Assembly (NCBI RefSeq): GCF_000016645.1
Contig: NC_009441.1
Span: 248,001-312,000, forward strand
Source: Flavobacterium johnsoniae UW101
GTDB lineage: Bacteria; Bacteroidota; Bacteroidia; Flavobacteriales; Flavobacteriaceae
Length of the DNA: 64,000 bases
Direction: 5' to 3'
Below the pieces are notes generated by a model, which saw only the letters and a program-made list of their open reading frames with translations, was not told where the DNA came from and searched no databases. The translations under genes were made by a program, and so were the position numbers. Shown in pieces: positions 43,380-51,474 of this stretch (positions within the stretch are counted from its first letter, which is position 1; every line of letters begins with the position of its first letter).

Positions 43380-44618
43380 ATGGAGCACAAAGAACTTATT
43401 CCCAATTTATTCAGAACCGAATATCAAAAAATAGTTTCAGTTCTCTGCAGCTTATTCGGAATTCAGCATATAGAAATTGCAGAAGATATTGTAAGCGACA
43501 CTTTTTTGACTGCTTCAGAAACCTGGGCCATCAAAGGAATTCCAGAAAATCCAAGTGCGTGGTTGTATACTGTTGCCAAAAATAAAACCAAAAACTATCT
43601 GAAAAGAAATAACCTTTTTGAGACCAAAATAGTTACCGAAATAAAACACAATACTCCATTAAACAATCCCCAAATCGACATTGATTTATCTGATCAAAAT
43701 ATTGCCGATAGTCAGCTCGCGATGATATTTACGGTTTCTAATCCGTGTAATTCTGAAGAAGCTCAAATTGCTCTTGCTTTAAATTTACTGTGTGGTTTTG
43801 GAGTTGGTGAAATCTCTGATGCTTTTTTATCTAATAAAGAAGTTATTTACAAAAGGATAAATCGCGCCAAAGAAAAACTGAAGGAAGAAAATATAAAAAT
43901 TCAACATCCGAATAGCTCTGAAATAAAAGACAGAATCCAAACAGTTCTCAAAACGATTTATCTGCTTTATTCCGAAGGCTACTACTCTATTTCGCAAAAT
44001 ACCACTTTACGAAAGGACCTTTGTACCGAAGCCATGCGTTTGACTTATTTATTGATTGAGAACGAAAGCACCAATCTGCCTCAGACTAACGCTTTAATGG
44101 CGCTGATGTGTTTTCATTCTTCAAGATTTGATGCCCGAACTGGTTTAAAGGGTGAAATTATTTTATACGAAGATCAGGATCAATCGCTTTGGAATCAGGA
44201 ATTAATAAACAAAGGAACTTATTTTCTGAGTCAGTCCTCAACTGGAAATTCACTTTCAAAATACCACTTAGAAGCCGGAATTGCGTATTGGCATACTATT
44301 AAAAAAGAAACCATAGAGAAATGGGAAAATATTCTGGAACTCTACAACAATCTAATTATTTTAGAATATTCGCCAATTGCAGCATTAAACAGAACTTATG
44401 CTTTATCTAAAGTTAAAGGTAAAGAAGAAGCCATTAAAGAAGCCGAAAAATTGAATTTAACAGACAATCATTTTTATTATTCTTTACTCGGAAATCTCTA
44501 TTCTGAAGTTGATCCAAATAAAGCATTACCACATTTTGAAACCGCATTTGGTTTAGCCAAAACGGCATCCGACAAAAACATTATCAGCAAAAACATTGAG
44601 CAATTGAAAACAAATTAG
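43380..44618 (+). CDS. ECF42-type RNA polymerase sigma factor with C-terminal extension
   Basis: A 412-residue sigma-70 family protein. Region 2 (about 10-75) has IAEDIVSDTFLTASETW and PSAWLYTVAKNKTKNYLK; region 4 (about 125-175) has LALNLLCGFGVGEISDAFL. Beyond that a ~230-residue helical C-terminal part (DUF6596/TPR-like, ending GNLYSEVDPNKALPHFETAF) is diagnostic of the ECF42 group, where it controls activity instead of an anti-sigma factor. Linked to AhpD-like and DGPF genes, so a detoxification or stress cassette is likely. Confidence 0.92.
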   Translation: MEHKELIPNLFRTEYQKIVSVLCSLFGIQHIEIAEDIVSDTFLTASETWAIKGIPENPSAWLYTVAKNKTKNYLKRNNLFETKIVTEIKHNTPLNNPQIDIDLSDQNIADSQLAMIFTVSNPCNSEEAQIALALNLLCGFGVGEISDAFLSNKEVIYKRINRAKEKLKEENIKIQHPNSSEIKDRIQTVLKTIYLLYSEGYYSISQNTTLRKDLCTEAMRLTYLLIENESTNLPQTNALMALMCFHSSRFDARTGLKGEIILYEDQDQSLWNQELINKGTYFLSQSSTGNSLSKYHLEAGIAYWHTIKKETIEKWENILELYNNLIILEYSPIAALNRTYALSKVKGKEEAIKEAEKLNLTDNHFYYSLLGNLYSEVDPNKALPHFETAFGLAKTASDKNIISKNIEQLKTN

Positions 44619-44659
44619 CTTTTTTGTTGAACGAAATATTTATAAAATTTATTTTATCT

Positions 44660-44827
44660 GCAAAACCCCAGCGGGGTAAAATATTTATAGAATTTCAATA
44701 AGACAAATAAAAAAAGCTCTGGAGGAGCGACATATTTTTTATTCAACTTAAATATATATCGCTCCTCCGGAGCTTTATGTTGTAAACATTTATTCTTTGC
44801 TATAAATATTTCGCTCCTCCGGAGCTT
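44660..44827. repeat. GC-rich palindromic element, inverted copy
   Basis: The reverse complement of the elements at 41871 and 42107: CCCCAGCGGGGTAAAATATT, GCTCTGGAGGAGCGACATAT facing TCGCTCCTCCGGAGC, and TTTGCTATAAATATTTCGCT ending in CCTCCGGAGC. It lies just after the sigma gene, so the cassette is bracketed by copies in opposite orientation. Confidence 0.8.
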
Positions 44828-44829
44828 AT

Positions 44830-44864
44830 AAATAAAGCTGTCCTTTTGAGACAGCTTTATTTTC
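44830..44864 (-). terminator. META lipoprotein terminator
   Basis: AAATAAAGCTGTC and GACAGCTTTATTT, followed by T-rich DNA on the minus strand. Confidence 0.75.
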
Positions 44865-44883
44865 TTATTTTAATTTTTGCATA

Positions 44884-45321
44884 CTATTGTTTAGCTACTT
44901 TCTTAAATCGCATCACTGGAATATCACCCTGAATTAAATTTAGTTTTCCATCTTTATCAATAGAATAACTTGTAATTTGTCTAATTTGTTTTAAGAATAC
45001 CTGTTCTCCTCCACCTTCACAAAACATCATTGTAGTTGGTCCTTCTTCTCCAAAAGTCAAAGACTTTCCTTTTAAAGTATAAGAAGCACTGTAGCCGTTG
45101 CATCCGTTATTACCATACACTTTTGTTTCTTTTTGGTCAAAAGTAAGCTGTGGTTTTTTATTTGGATATAAGCCTTGAAAAGCAATTCTTGGTCCAGAGA
45201 TATATTCTAATTCCCAAGTTGTACCAAATAAATCGTCGGCATTTTTATCTGTTTTTGCAGTCTTGCATGAAGCAAATAATAGCGTTAAAACTGAAAGGAC
45301 GGCAATTGTGTATTTTTTCAT
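44884..45321 (-). CDS. META-domain (HslJ-like) lipoprotein
   Basis: A 145-residue lipoprotein (lipobox before Cys19, LFASC). The META domain is clear from GTTWELEYI, VYGNNGCNGYSASYTL and TTMMFCEGG motifs. HslJ/META proteins are outer-membrane-linked and tied to heat-shock or motility in other phyla. The cysteine pair (GCNG, FCEGG) is typical of the domain. No partner gene is adjacent. Confidence 0.93.
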   Translation of the reverse strand: MKKYTIAVLSVLTLLFASCKTAKTDKNADDLFGTTWELEYISGPRIAFQGLYPNKKPQLTFDQKETKVYGNNGCNGYSASYTLKGKSLTFGEEGPTTMMFCEGGGEQVFLKQIRQITSYSIDKDGKLNLIQGDIPVMRFKKVAKQ

Positions 45322-45581
45322 AAAATGTTTTTTAAAGATTTATAATTTGTTTTGTTTTTTGAACTAAAATAATTCTATAAAATCCTATTCTCAATATTCA
45401 TGCCCAGTTACAGCTTTTCTTAAGTTTAAATTTTATCTAAAGCCGTTATTTTCTGTCTCTAAGTTACTACAAATTATTTAAAGTTTTACAGCCCAGATGT
45501 TTAAAATAAAACAAGTGACACTATTTTTTTTGTAATTTGCATCTATCAAAAAGACCAAAATCATCAATAAAAAACCAAAAA

Positions 45582-46985
45582 ATGAAACAATTCCTATTTT
45601 TGTTTGTATTTGCATTGACCACTTCGCTTGTTCAATCGCAGGAAAACCTTCCAACAGATTATCTCACAAAAGAATTTCATCAAGGACGACGCGAAGCTTT
45701 TAGAAACTTAATGCCTGCAAATTCTGCAGCTGTAGTTTTTTCTTATCCTGAAAGAGTCTTCTCTAAAGACGTCAATTACAATTACCATGCAAATCCGGAT
45801 ATGTATTATTTAACCGGTTATAAAGAACCAGATGCTGTTTTATTGCTTTTTAAAGAACCGCAGGGAACCGAAAAATATACCGAAGTTCTTTTTGTAAGAG
45901 AGAGAAATGCACAAAAAGAAACCTGGACTGGAAGACGTTTAGGAATTGAAGGCGCAAAATCGAAACTAGGATTTACAAAAGTTTACAATGGTAAAGACTT
46001 TAATACTTTTGAAATTGATTTTAAAAAATTTGATAAAATCATTTACGATAATATCCCAACAGATGTTGAGGCAAGCAAGAACATTGACAATTTATATTCA
46101 TTATTACAATCTTTTAAAACGAAAACCGGAATTATAGCAGAAGATAAAGCTTCTGTAGATTTGTTTAACAATATTACCAATTCGCTTCGTGAAATTAAAA
46201 CTCCCGAAGAATTAGTAGTAATGCGCAAAACTGTAAAACTTTCCTGTATTGCCCACAACGAAGTAATGAAAGCTGTAGGCCCTGACATGAGCGAAAACGA
46301 AGCAGATGGAATTCATGCTTACGTTCATAGACATTATGGTGCCGAAGGCGAAGGTTATCCGCCAATTATAGGCGCCGGAGGAAATGGCTGTATTTTACAC
46401 TATAATGACAACAACGCCACTAAAATTGACAACCAATTGTTATTAATGGATGTTGGATCAGAATATCACGGTTATTCTGCAGACGTTACCAGAACGATTC
46501 CGGCAAACGGAAAATTTACTGAGGAACAAAAAGCAATTTATCAGATAGTTTACGAAGCTCAGGAAGAAGTTTTTAAGCTTTGCAAAGAAGGAACACCAAT
46601 TCAGGATTTAAACAAAAGGTCTAAGGAAGTTGTAGCTGCAGGATTAATTAAATTAGGAATTATTACAGATCCAAAAGATGCCCGAATTTATTATCCGCAC
46701 GGTTGTTCTCACTTTCTTGGTTTAGATGTTCATGACAAAGGAAACTATATGGGAACTTTAAAAGAAAACATGATTCTTACTGTTGAACCCGGAATTTATA
46801 TTCCGGCAAACAGTAAATGCGATAAAAAATGGTGGAACATTGGTGTTCGTATCGAAGATGACATATTAATGCTTAAAGATTCATACGAAAACCTGTCTGC
46901 AGATTCTCCAAGAAAATGGCAGGATATCGAAGCTTTGGCTAAACAAAAAAGTACTTTTAATGATATGAAGTTTCCTAAGATATAA
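45582..46985 (+). CDS. Secreted M24-family aminopeptidase P (X-Pro type)
   Basis: A 467-residue enzyme with a signal peptide (MKQFLFLFVFALTTSLVQSQ), an AMP_N-type N-terminal domain (about 25-180) and an M24 catalytic domain. Metal ligands: LLMDVGSEYHGYSADVTRTI (two Asp), GCSHFLGLDVHD (His), LTVEPGIYIP (Glu) and GVRIEDDILM (Glu). All ligands are present. The frame opens at a TTG at 45537, but the ATG at 45582 gives the clean signal. It probably trims proline-containing peptides in the periplasm. Confidence 0.93.
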   Translation: MKQFLFLFVFALTTSLVQSQENLPTDYLTKEFHQGRREAFRNLMPANSAAVVFSYPERVFSKDVNYNYHANPDMYYLTGYKEPDAVLLLFKEPQGTEKYTEVLFVRERNAQKETWTGRRLGIEGAKSKLGFTKVYNGKDFNTFEIDFKKFDKIIYDNIPTDVEASKNIDNLYSLLQSFKTKTGIIAEDKASVDLFNNITNSLREIKTPEELVVMRKTVKLSCIAHNEVMKAVGPDMSENEADGIHAYVHRHYGAEGEGYPPIIGAGGNGCILHYNDNNATKIDNQLLLMDVGSEYHGYSADVTRTIPANGKFTEEQKAIYQIVYEAQEEVFKLCKEGTPIQDLNKRSKEVVAAGLIKLGIITDPKDARIYYPHGCSHFLGLDVHDKGNYMGTLKENMILTVEPGIYIPANSKCDKKWWNIGVRIEDDILMLKDSYENLSADSPRKWQDIEALAKQKSTFNDMKFPKI

Positions 46986-47001
46986 TTAGTTCTTCTGCCG
47001 T

Positions 47002-47019
47002 TCCCGATAACTATCGGGA
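47002..47019. repeat. 18-bp palindrome, near-perfect copy
   Basis: TCCCGATAACTATCGGGA differs by one base at the centre from the perfect TCCCGATAGCTATCGGGA at 11467-11484. Confidence 0.6.
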
Positions 47020-47087
47020 GTGGCAAAGAAAAAATAAGCTTTTCCTTTTGATTTTTCCCGAACTTTACATTCTTAAATAAATTAAAA

Positions 47088-48047
47088 ATGAAAGCACTTA
47101 CCTTCTCTACTTTCGGAGATTCAGATGTTTTAGAATATATCGAAATTCCGAATCCACAATTAAAAAACGATGAAATTTTAGTCGAGATGAAAGCTATCGG
47201 ACTAAATTTTGCTGACGTTTACAGACGAAAGGGAAATTATCATTTAAAAGGAAATCCGCCTTTTATTGCAGGTTATGAAGGAGCCGGAATCGTAGTTAAT
47301 GCTAATAATCACTCTGAATATAAAGTTGGCGATCGTGTAGCTTTTGCCGATGCGCCATTTGCCAATGCAGAACTGGTTGCTGTAAATATAAATCACGTTT
47401 TACCATTACCTGAAAATATTTCGTTTGAAACTGCTGCTTCTGTCTTACTTCAGGGTTTAACAGCTCATTATCTGGCTACAGACAGCCATAAAACTCAAAA
47501 AGGAGAAACTGTTTTAATTCACGCTGTTGCCGGCGGAGTCGGTCAGATTCTAACTCAAATTAGTAAACTTCTTGGCGCATCTATTATTGGTTTAACCTCA
47601 TCAGCTGAAAAAGCAAAAGTTGGTTTTGACCAAGGTGCAGATCATATTTTTCTTTATAATGACGATTGGAAATCTCAGGTTTTTAAAGTTGCTGCAAATG
47701 GTGTCGATGTTGTTTATGATAGTATTGGGAGCACTTTAATGGAAAGTTTCGAAGTCACAAAAGAATGCGGACAAGTCGTTTTCTTCGGAATGGCGGGCGG
47801 TGATCCAGCACCTGTAGATCCAAGAATGCTGATGGACGGTTCTAAGACTTTAACCGGAGGCGATTTATGGAGTTATTTAAATTCAAAAGAAGAACGAATT
47901 AAACGTGCAGCTCAATTATTTAATTGGATTATCGAAGGAAAGATCAAACTTTCTGAACCAACATCATTTAAATTATCTGAAGGAAAACTGGCACATGATT
48001 TCTTGGAAAGCAGAAAAAGTACAGGGAAAATTATTTTAATTCCTTAA
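47088..48047 (+). CDS. Zinc-independent quinone oxidoreductase-type alcohol dehydrogenase (MDR)
   Basis: A 319-residue medium-chain reductase. GroES-like N-terminal domain (1-120) with GLNFADVYRRKGNY, the nucleotide-binding motif AVAGGVGQILTQI (about 149-161), and a C-terminal ZGYKDVFF-like segment (GKIILIP). There are no zinc-cysteine motifs, so it belongs to the NADPH:quinone reductase branch. The substrate is unknown. Next to the M24 peptidase but with separate control likely. Confidence 0.88.
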   Translation: MKALTFSTFGDSDVLEYIEIPNPQLKNDEILVEMKAIGLNFADVYRRKGNYHLKGNPPFIAGYEGAGIVVNANNHSEYKVGDRVAFADAPFANAELVAVNINHVLPLPENISFETAASVLLQGLTAHYLATDSHKTQKGETVLIHAVAGGVGQILTQISKLLGASIIGLTSSAEKAKVGFDQGADHIFLYNDDWKSQVFKVAANGVDVVYDSIGSTLMESFEVTKECGQVVFFGMAGGDPAPVDPRMLMDGSKTLTGGDLWSYLNSKEERIKRAAQLFNWIIEGKIKLSEPTSFKLSEGKLAHDFLESRKSTGKIILIP

Positions 48048-48094
48048 TTGTCGTTATAAATTTTCAGGATCAATTTTCAGCGCAATCTTCTCAT

Positions 48095-48126
48095 ACCTTT
48101 GTCAAAGTTTAAACTTTGACAAAGGT
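48095..48126. repeat. 32-bp perfect palindrome
   Basis: ACCTTTGTCAAAGTTT followed without a spacer by its exact reverse complement. It lies between the convergent quinone-oxidoreductase and unknown acidic-protein genes. Confidence 0.8.
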
Positions 48127-48157
48127 TCTATAAAATAATTTGTTGCGACTAATAAAG

Positions 48158-49246
48158 CTACAATTGATCAATCTCAATCTTAGTAATTTCAGACAATTCT
48201 AAAATCCTGCCAACATCTTCTTTATTGGCAACAAAAAACAAATAATTATCTCCATTTGTATTGTAGCTCATTAATTCTAAACCTCGTTTTTCTAATGCCG
48301 ATTGAATGTAAGGAAACAAATCGTGGCTGTAGGTTTCTTCGGGATATTCGAAATTAAGATTTTCACCAATCATTTTAGAAATAAAATATTCAGCATCTTC
48401 GGGGTCAAATTTCCAGTCGCTGTTCCAGGCATCAATACTTTCGAAAAAATCAAAATGCCCCTCGACAATATCATGATATTCGTCAGTGTCTTTTTGGTAG
48501 TTTTTGAAAAGCTTTTTGGATTGTTTTTTTAGTTCTTTTTCTTCAATACTGCCTCTTGAAACTAAGTTTATAAACTCTTCAAAAGTTTCCAGCTTAACTT
48601 CTTCGGTTTCTATTAAATTTTCCTGAGAAGGAAGCTCAACGCTTTCCGGAATTTCGAGATTTAAATACTGGGAGATTCCTTGTAAAACCAATTTAAAATC
48701 TTTAACTCCTATTACCTGACTTTCATTTTTTGGATTATTAAAATCTAAAAGTTCACTTTCCAGCAGACCTTTTGTATAATCGAAGAAATGTGTTCCTGAA
48801 TACAGAATTTTAAAATCGTTTATTTCCAGACTATTGGTACAGCAAAAAAAGATAACGAAATTTTTAATGGATTGTTTAAAGAACTTTTTTTCATCAGAAG
48901 TAGGTTCTGAATAAAACTGAATATGTATAAAATCATATTCTAATCCTTCTTTAATCTGCTCATCAGAAAGAATCCCAATATTCATTTTCTTATAAAGCTC
49001 ATTTAAAACTTCATACGAATTATTAAAACCTGCTTTTTTGATTTCTGCCCTGCCTTCTTCGTGATCTAATGAACCGGGAAAATAAAATAAATTAACCGTA
49101 ACATTATCTTTAATGCGCTTTACTTTAAATTCAAGACTTGACTGCTGGTTATACAAATAAGAATATATGGGATCAATAACATCAAAAGAAATTATCGATT
49201 TTGGATCGTTGTTTCTATTAAACAAATTAGAAAAGAAGTTTTTCAT
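48158..49246 (-). CDS. Unrecognised acidic protein of 362 residues
   Basis: A soluble, strongly acidic protein without a signal. Residues 1-200 are mixed alpha/beta with Phe/Tyr-rich strands (FVIFFCCTNSLEINDFKI); the stretch 215-265 is a Glu/Lys-rich helix (GSIEEKELKKQSKKLFKNYQ); residues about 275-362 form a compact end domain (NSDWKFDPEDAEYFISKMIG, NYLFFVANKEDVGRI), possibly of the DUF6630 type though I cannot confirm it. Such domain mixes occur in immunity or toxin-related proteins, but no toxin gene is beside it. Function unknown. Confidence 0.6.
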   Translation of the reverse strand: MKNFFSNLFNRNNDPKSIISFDVIDPIYSYLYNQQSSLEFKVKRIKDNVTVNLFYFPGSLDHEEGRAEIKKAGFNNSYEVLNELYKKMNIGILSDEQIKEGLEYDFIHIQFYSEPTSDEKKFFKQSIKNFVIFFCCTNSLEINDFKILYSGTHFFDYTKGLLESELLDFNNPKNESQVIGVKDFKLVLQGISQYLNLEIPESVELPSQENLIETEEVKLETFEEFINLVSRGSIEEKELKKQSKKLFKNYQKDTDEYHDIVEGHFDFFESIDAWNSDWKFDPEDAEYFISKMIGENLNFEYPEETYSHDLFPYIQSALEKRGLELMSYNTNGDNYLFFVANKEDVGRILELSEITKIEIDQL

Positions 49247-49319
49247 TGGGCGTATAATTATTAAAATATAGCAATAAATATATTACAAAATTTAATAACC
49301 CGAAAGCCCCGCCAACGAA

Positions 49320-50879
49320 TTATTTCAATGATTCAGCAATCATCAAAGCACATTTTTCACCGTCAATTGCTGCCGAAATAATGCCGCCCGCATAACCTGC
49401 TCCTTCTCCACAAGGATACAAACCTTTTATCTGCAAATGTTCTAAAGTCATTGGATCTCTTGGAATTCTGACTGGTGATGAAGTTCGGCTTTCAGGCGCA
49501 TGCAAAATAGCCTCGTTAGTTAAATAACCACGCATTGATTTCCCAAATTCTCTAAAACCTTCGCGCATAATCTGTGATAAAAATCCCGGAAAAACCTGCC
49601 CCATTTCTACCGAAGTAGTTCCCGGAACATAAGAGGTTTTAGGAATATCAGCAGAAGCTTTATTTTGAGTAAAATCGACCATTCTTTGTGCCGGAACTTT
49701 TTGAGTCTGCCCTGCCAAATGCCATGCTTTTTGTTCGATGCTTTTTTGAAATTCCATTCCGGCTAAAGCTCCAAATTTGGCAAAAGGTTTAAAATCTTCT
49801 AATTTTAATTCAACAACAATTCCAGAGTTTGCAGTACTCTGATCACGTTTTGATGGCGACCAGCCGTTTGTAACTACTTCGCCGGGACTTGTAGCACAAG
49901 GTGCAATTACACCTCCCGGACACATACAAAACGAATACATACCGCGTCCGTTTACCTGCTTTACAATAGAATATGGCGCCGGAGGCAGATGCTCCCCACG
50001 GAAATCGCAACTGTATTGAATGCTGTCTATTAATTCCTGAGAATGTTCGGCACGAACGCCTAAAGCAAAAGGTTTTGCTTCTATTAAAATTTTCTTTTTA
50101 TCCAGTAATTCAAAAATATCACGCGCCGAATGTCCTGTTGCCAAAATCAATTTATTCGCATGGATTTTATCTCCATTTTGAGTAACGATTCCCTCAACTT
50201 CATTATTCTTTACCAAAATATCTGTAACTCTGGTATCAAATAAAACCTCACCGCCAAATTCGATTATTTTGTTTCGAATATCTTCGATAATTTTTGGAAG
50301 TTTATTGGTTCCGATGTGTGGATGTGCTTCTACTAAAATATCTTCTGAAGCTCCAAAAGCTACCAAAAGTTCTAAAATTCTAGTGACATCGCCGCGTTTC
50401 TTAGAACGGGTATATAATTTACCGTCAGAATACGTTCCTGCTCCGCCTTCGCCAAAACAATAATTAGAATCTTCGTTAACGATATGTTCACGGTTTATAG
50501 CTTTTAGATCGCGACGACGACCTCGAACGTCTTTTCCGCGTTCAAGAACAATTGGTTTTAAACCTAATTCTATTAATTGCAAAGCTGCAAAAAGTCCGGC
50601 CGGACCTGCACCCACGACAATAACTTCTTGTGCAGAAGAAACATCTTTATATATAGGAAGTTCTATTTTAGTTTCCTGAAACGGTTCACCTTTTAAATAA
50701 ATAAGAACTTTTAAATTGATTTTAATCGCTTTTTGGCGCGCATCAATAGAGCGTTTTAAAATTGAAACATGCTGAATTTCCTGCGCAGAAACTTTTATTT
50801 GTTTAGATAAATAGTCTTTAAGCAGTATTTCGTTTGCTGCAATTTCTGGTGTTACCTGAAGTAAAAGTTCTCTTGGCAT
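49320..50879 (-). CDS. Large NAD(P)/FAD-dependent dehydrogenase (COG2509-type)
   Basis: A 519-residue flavoprotein. A ~90-residue N-terminal domain precedes the FAD-binding motif VVGAGPAGLFAALQLIELGL (about 92-111), and a second segment is GEGGAGTYSDGKLYTR. The later region has FCMCPGGVIAPCATSPGEVV and ends in the FAD signature PCGEGAGYAGGIISAAIDG. These proteins are widespread and functionally uncharacterised. The length and motifs are standard. Monocistronic. Confidence 0.9.
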   Translation of the reverse strand: MPRELLLQVTPEIAANEILLKDYLSKQIKVSAQEIQHVSILKRSIDARQKAIKINLKVLIYLKGEPFQETKIELPIYKDVSSAQEVIVVGAGPAGLFAALQLIELGLKPIVLERGKDVRGRRRDLKAINREHIVNEDSNYCFGEGGAGTYSDGKLYTRSKKRGDVTRILELLVAFGASEDILVEAHPHIGTNKLPKIIEDIRNKIIEFGGEVLFDTRVTDILVKNNEVEGIVTQNGDKIHANKLILATGHSARDIFELLDKKKILIEAKPFALGVRAEHSQELIDSIQYSCDFRGEHLPPAPYSIVKQVNGRGMYSFCMCPGGVIAPCATSPGEVVTNGWSPSKRDQSTANSGIVVELKLEDFKPFAKFGALAGMEFQKSIEQKAWHLAGQTQKVPAQRMVDFTQNKASADIPKTSYVPGTTSVEMGQVFPGFLSQIMREGFREFGKSMRGYLTNEAILHAPESRTSSPVRIPRDPMTLEHLQIKGLYPCGEGAGYAGGIISAAIDGEKCALMIAESLK

Positions 50880-51136
50880 TGTGTCTTATTTATTCTATTA
50901 GCTTTTCTTTCTATGAAAAGAAGATGCAAAAGTACTATTTTGAAATGAGATTTTATGTTTAGTGTAAAATTTGGCCACAGATTATTATGATTAAAAAGAT
51001 TTCTTTTAATCAGTTAGATGCATTGCAGTGCGTCTCTACAGAAAAAACTTAGAATCTTAGTCGCTCAGAACCTCAGCACCTTTTTTCAACTAACCTTTGT
51101 ACCTTTGCACCTATAAACCTTTGTACCTATAAAATA

Positions 51137-51376
51137 ATGTCTAGAAAAATAAAACTGATTTGGGATTTTCGCGGTCCGGCTTCTGCAAAAACGGCAGAAC
51201 ATCACGAAATACACCTTAAAGAATATATAGCAATTGAGAAATTACCTTTAAATATTACAGGCTTTTCAATTCTTAATGATATGCATGCAACCGCTTTTAT
51301 GGTGGTTACTGATGAAAATATGATTCAGGTAAGAGATGCATTAAAACCGCATCGAGGGGAGGTTTATGAAGGATGA
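51137..51376 (+). CDS. Small conserved protein, function unknown
   Basis: A 79-residue protein with WDFRGPASAKTAEHHEIHLK and a C-terminal VVTDENMIQVRDALKPHRGE. It looks like a compact alpha/beta domain; I cannot name a family with certainty. The 5' flank contains short repeats of CCTTTGTACC and CACCT. It lies between the divergent FAD oxidoreductase and the convergent recQ gene. Confidence 0.7.
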   Translation: MSRKIKLIWDFRGPASAKTAEHHEIHLKEYIAIEKLPLNITGFSILNDMHATAFMVVTDENMIQVRDALKPHRGEVYEG

Positions 51377-51474
51377 TTGAAGTCACAGTTTTCGATCGCA
51401 GTTTACAGTTTCTTCACTGAGACTAAATTTCAAGCCGCAGTTTACTGAGACTGTAAACTGCGACTGTAAACTTC
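51377..51474. repeat. GACTG/AAACTGC-type dispersed repeat, hairpin-forming
   Basis: Contains GCAGTTTAC-TGAGACT-GTAAACTGC followed by GACTGTAAACTTC. Related sequence occurs at 56784-56855 and 57087-57138. It may also terminate recQ. Confidence 0.5.
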
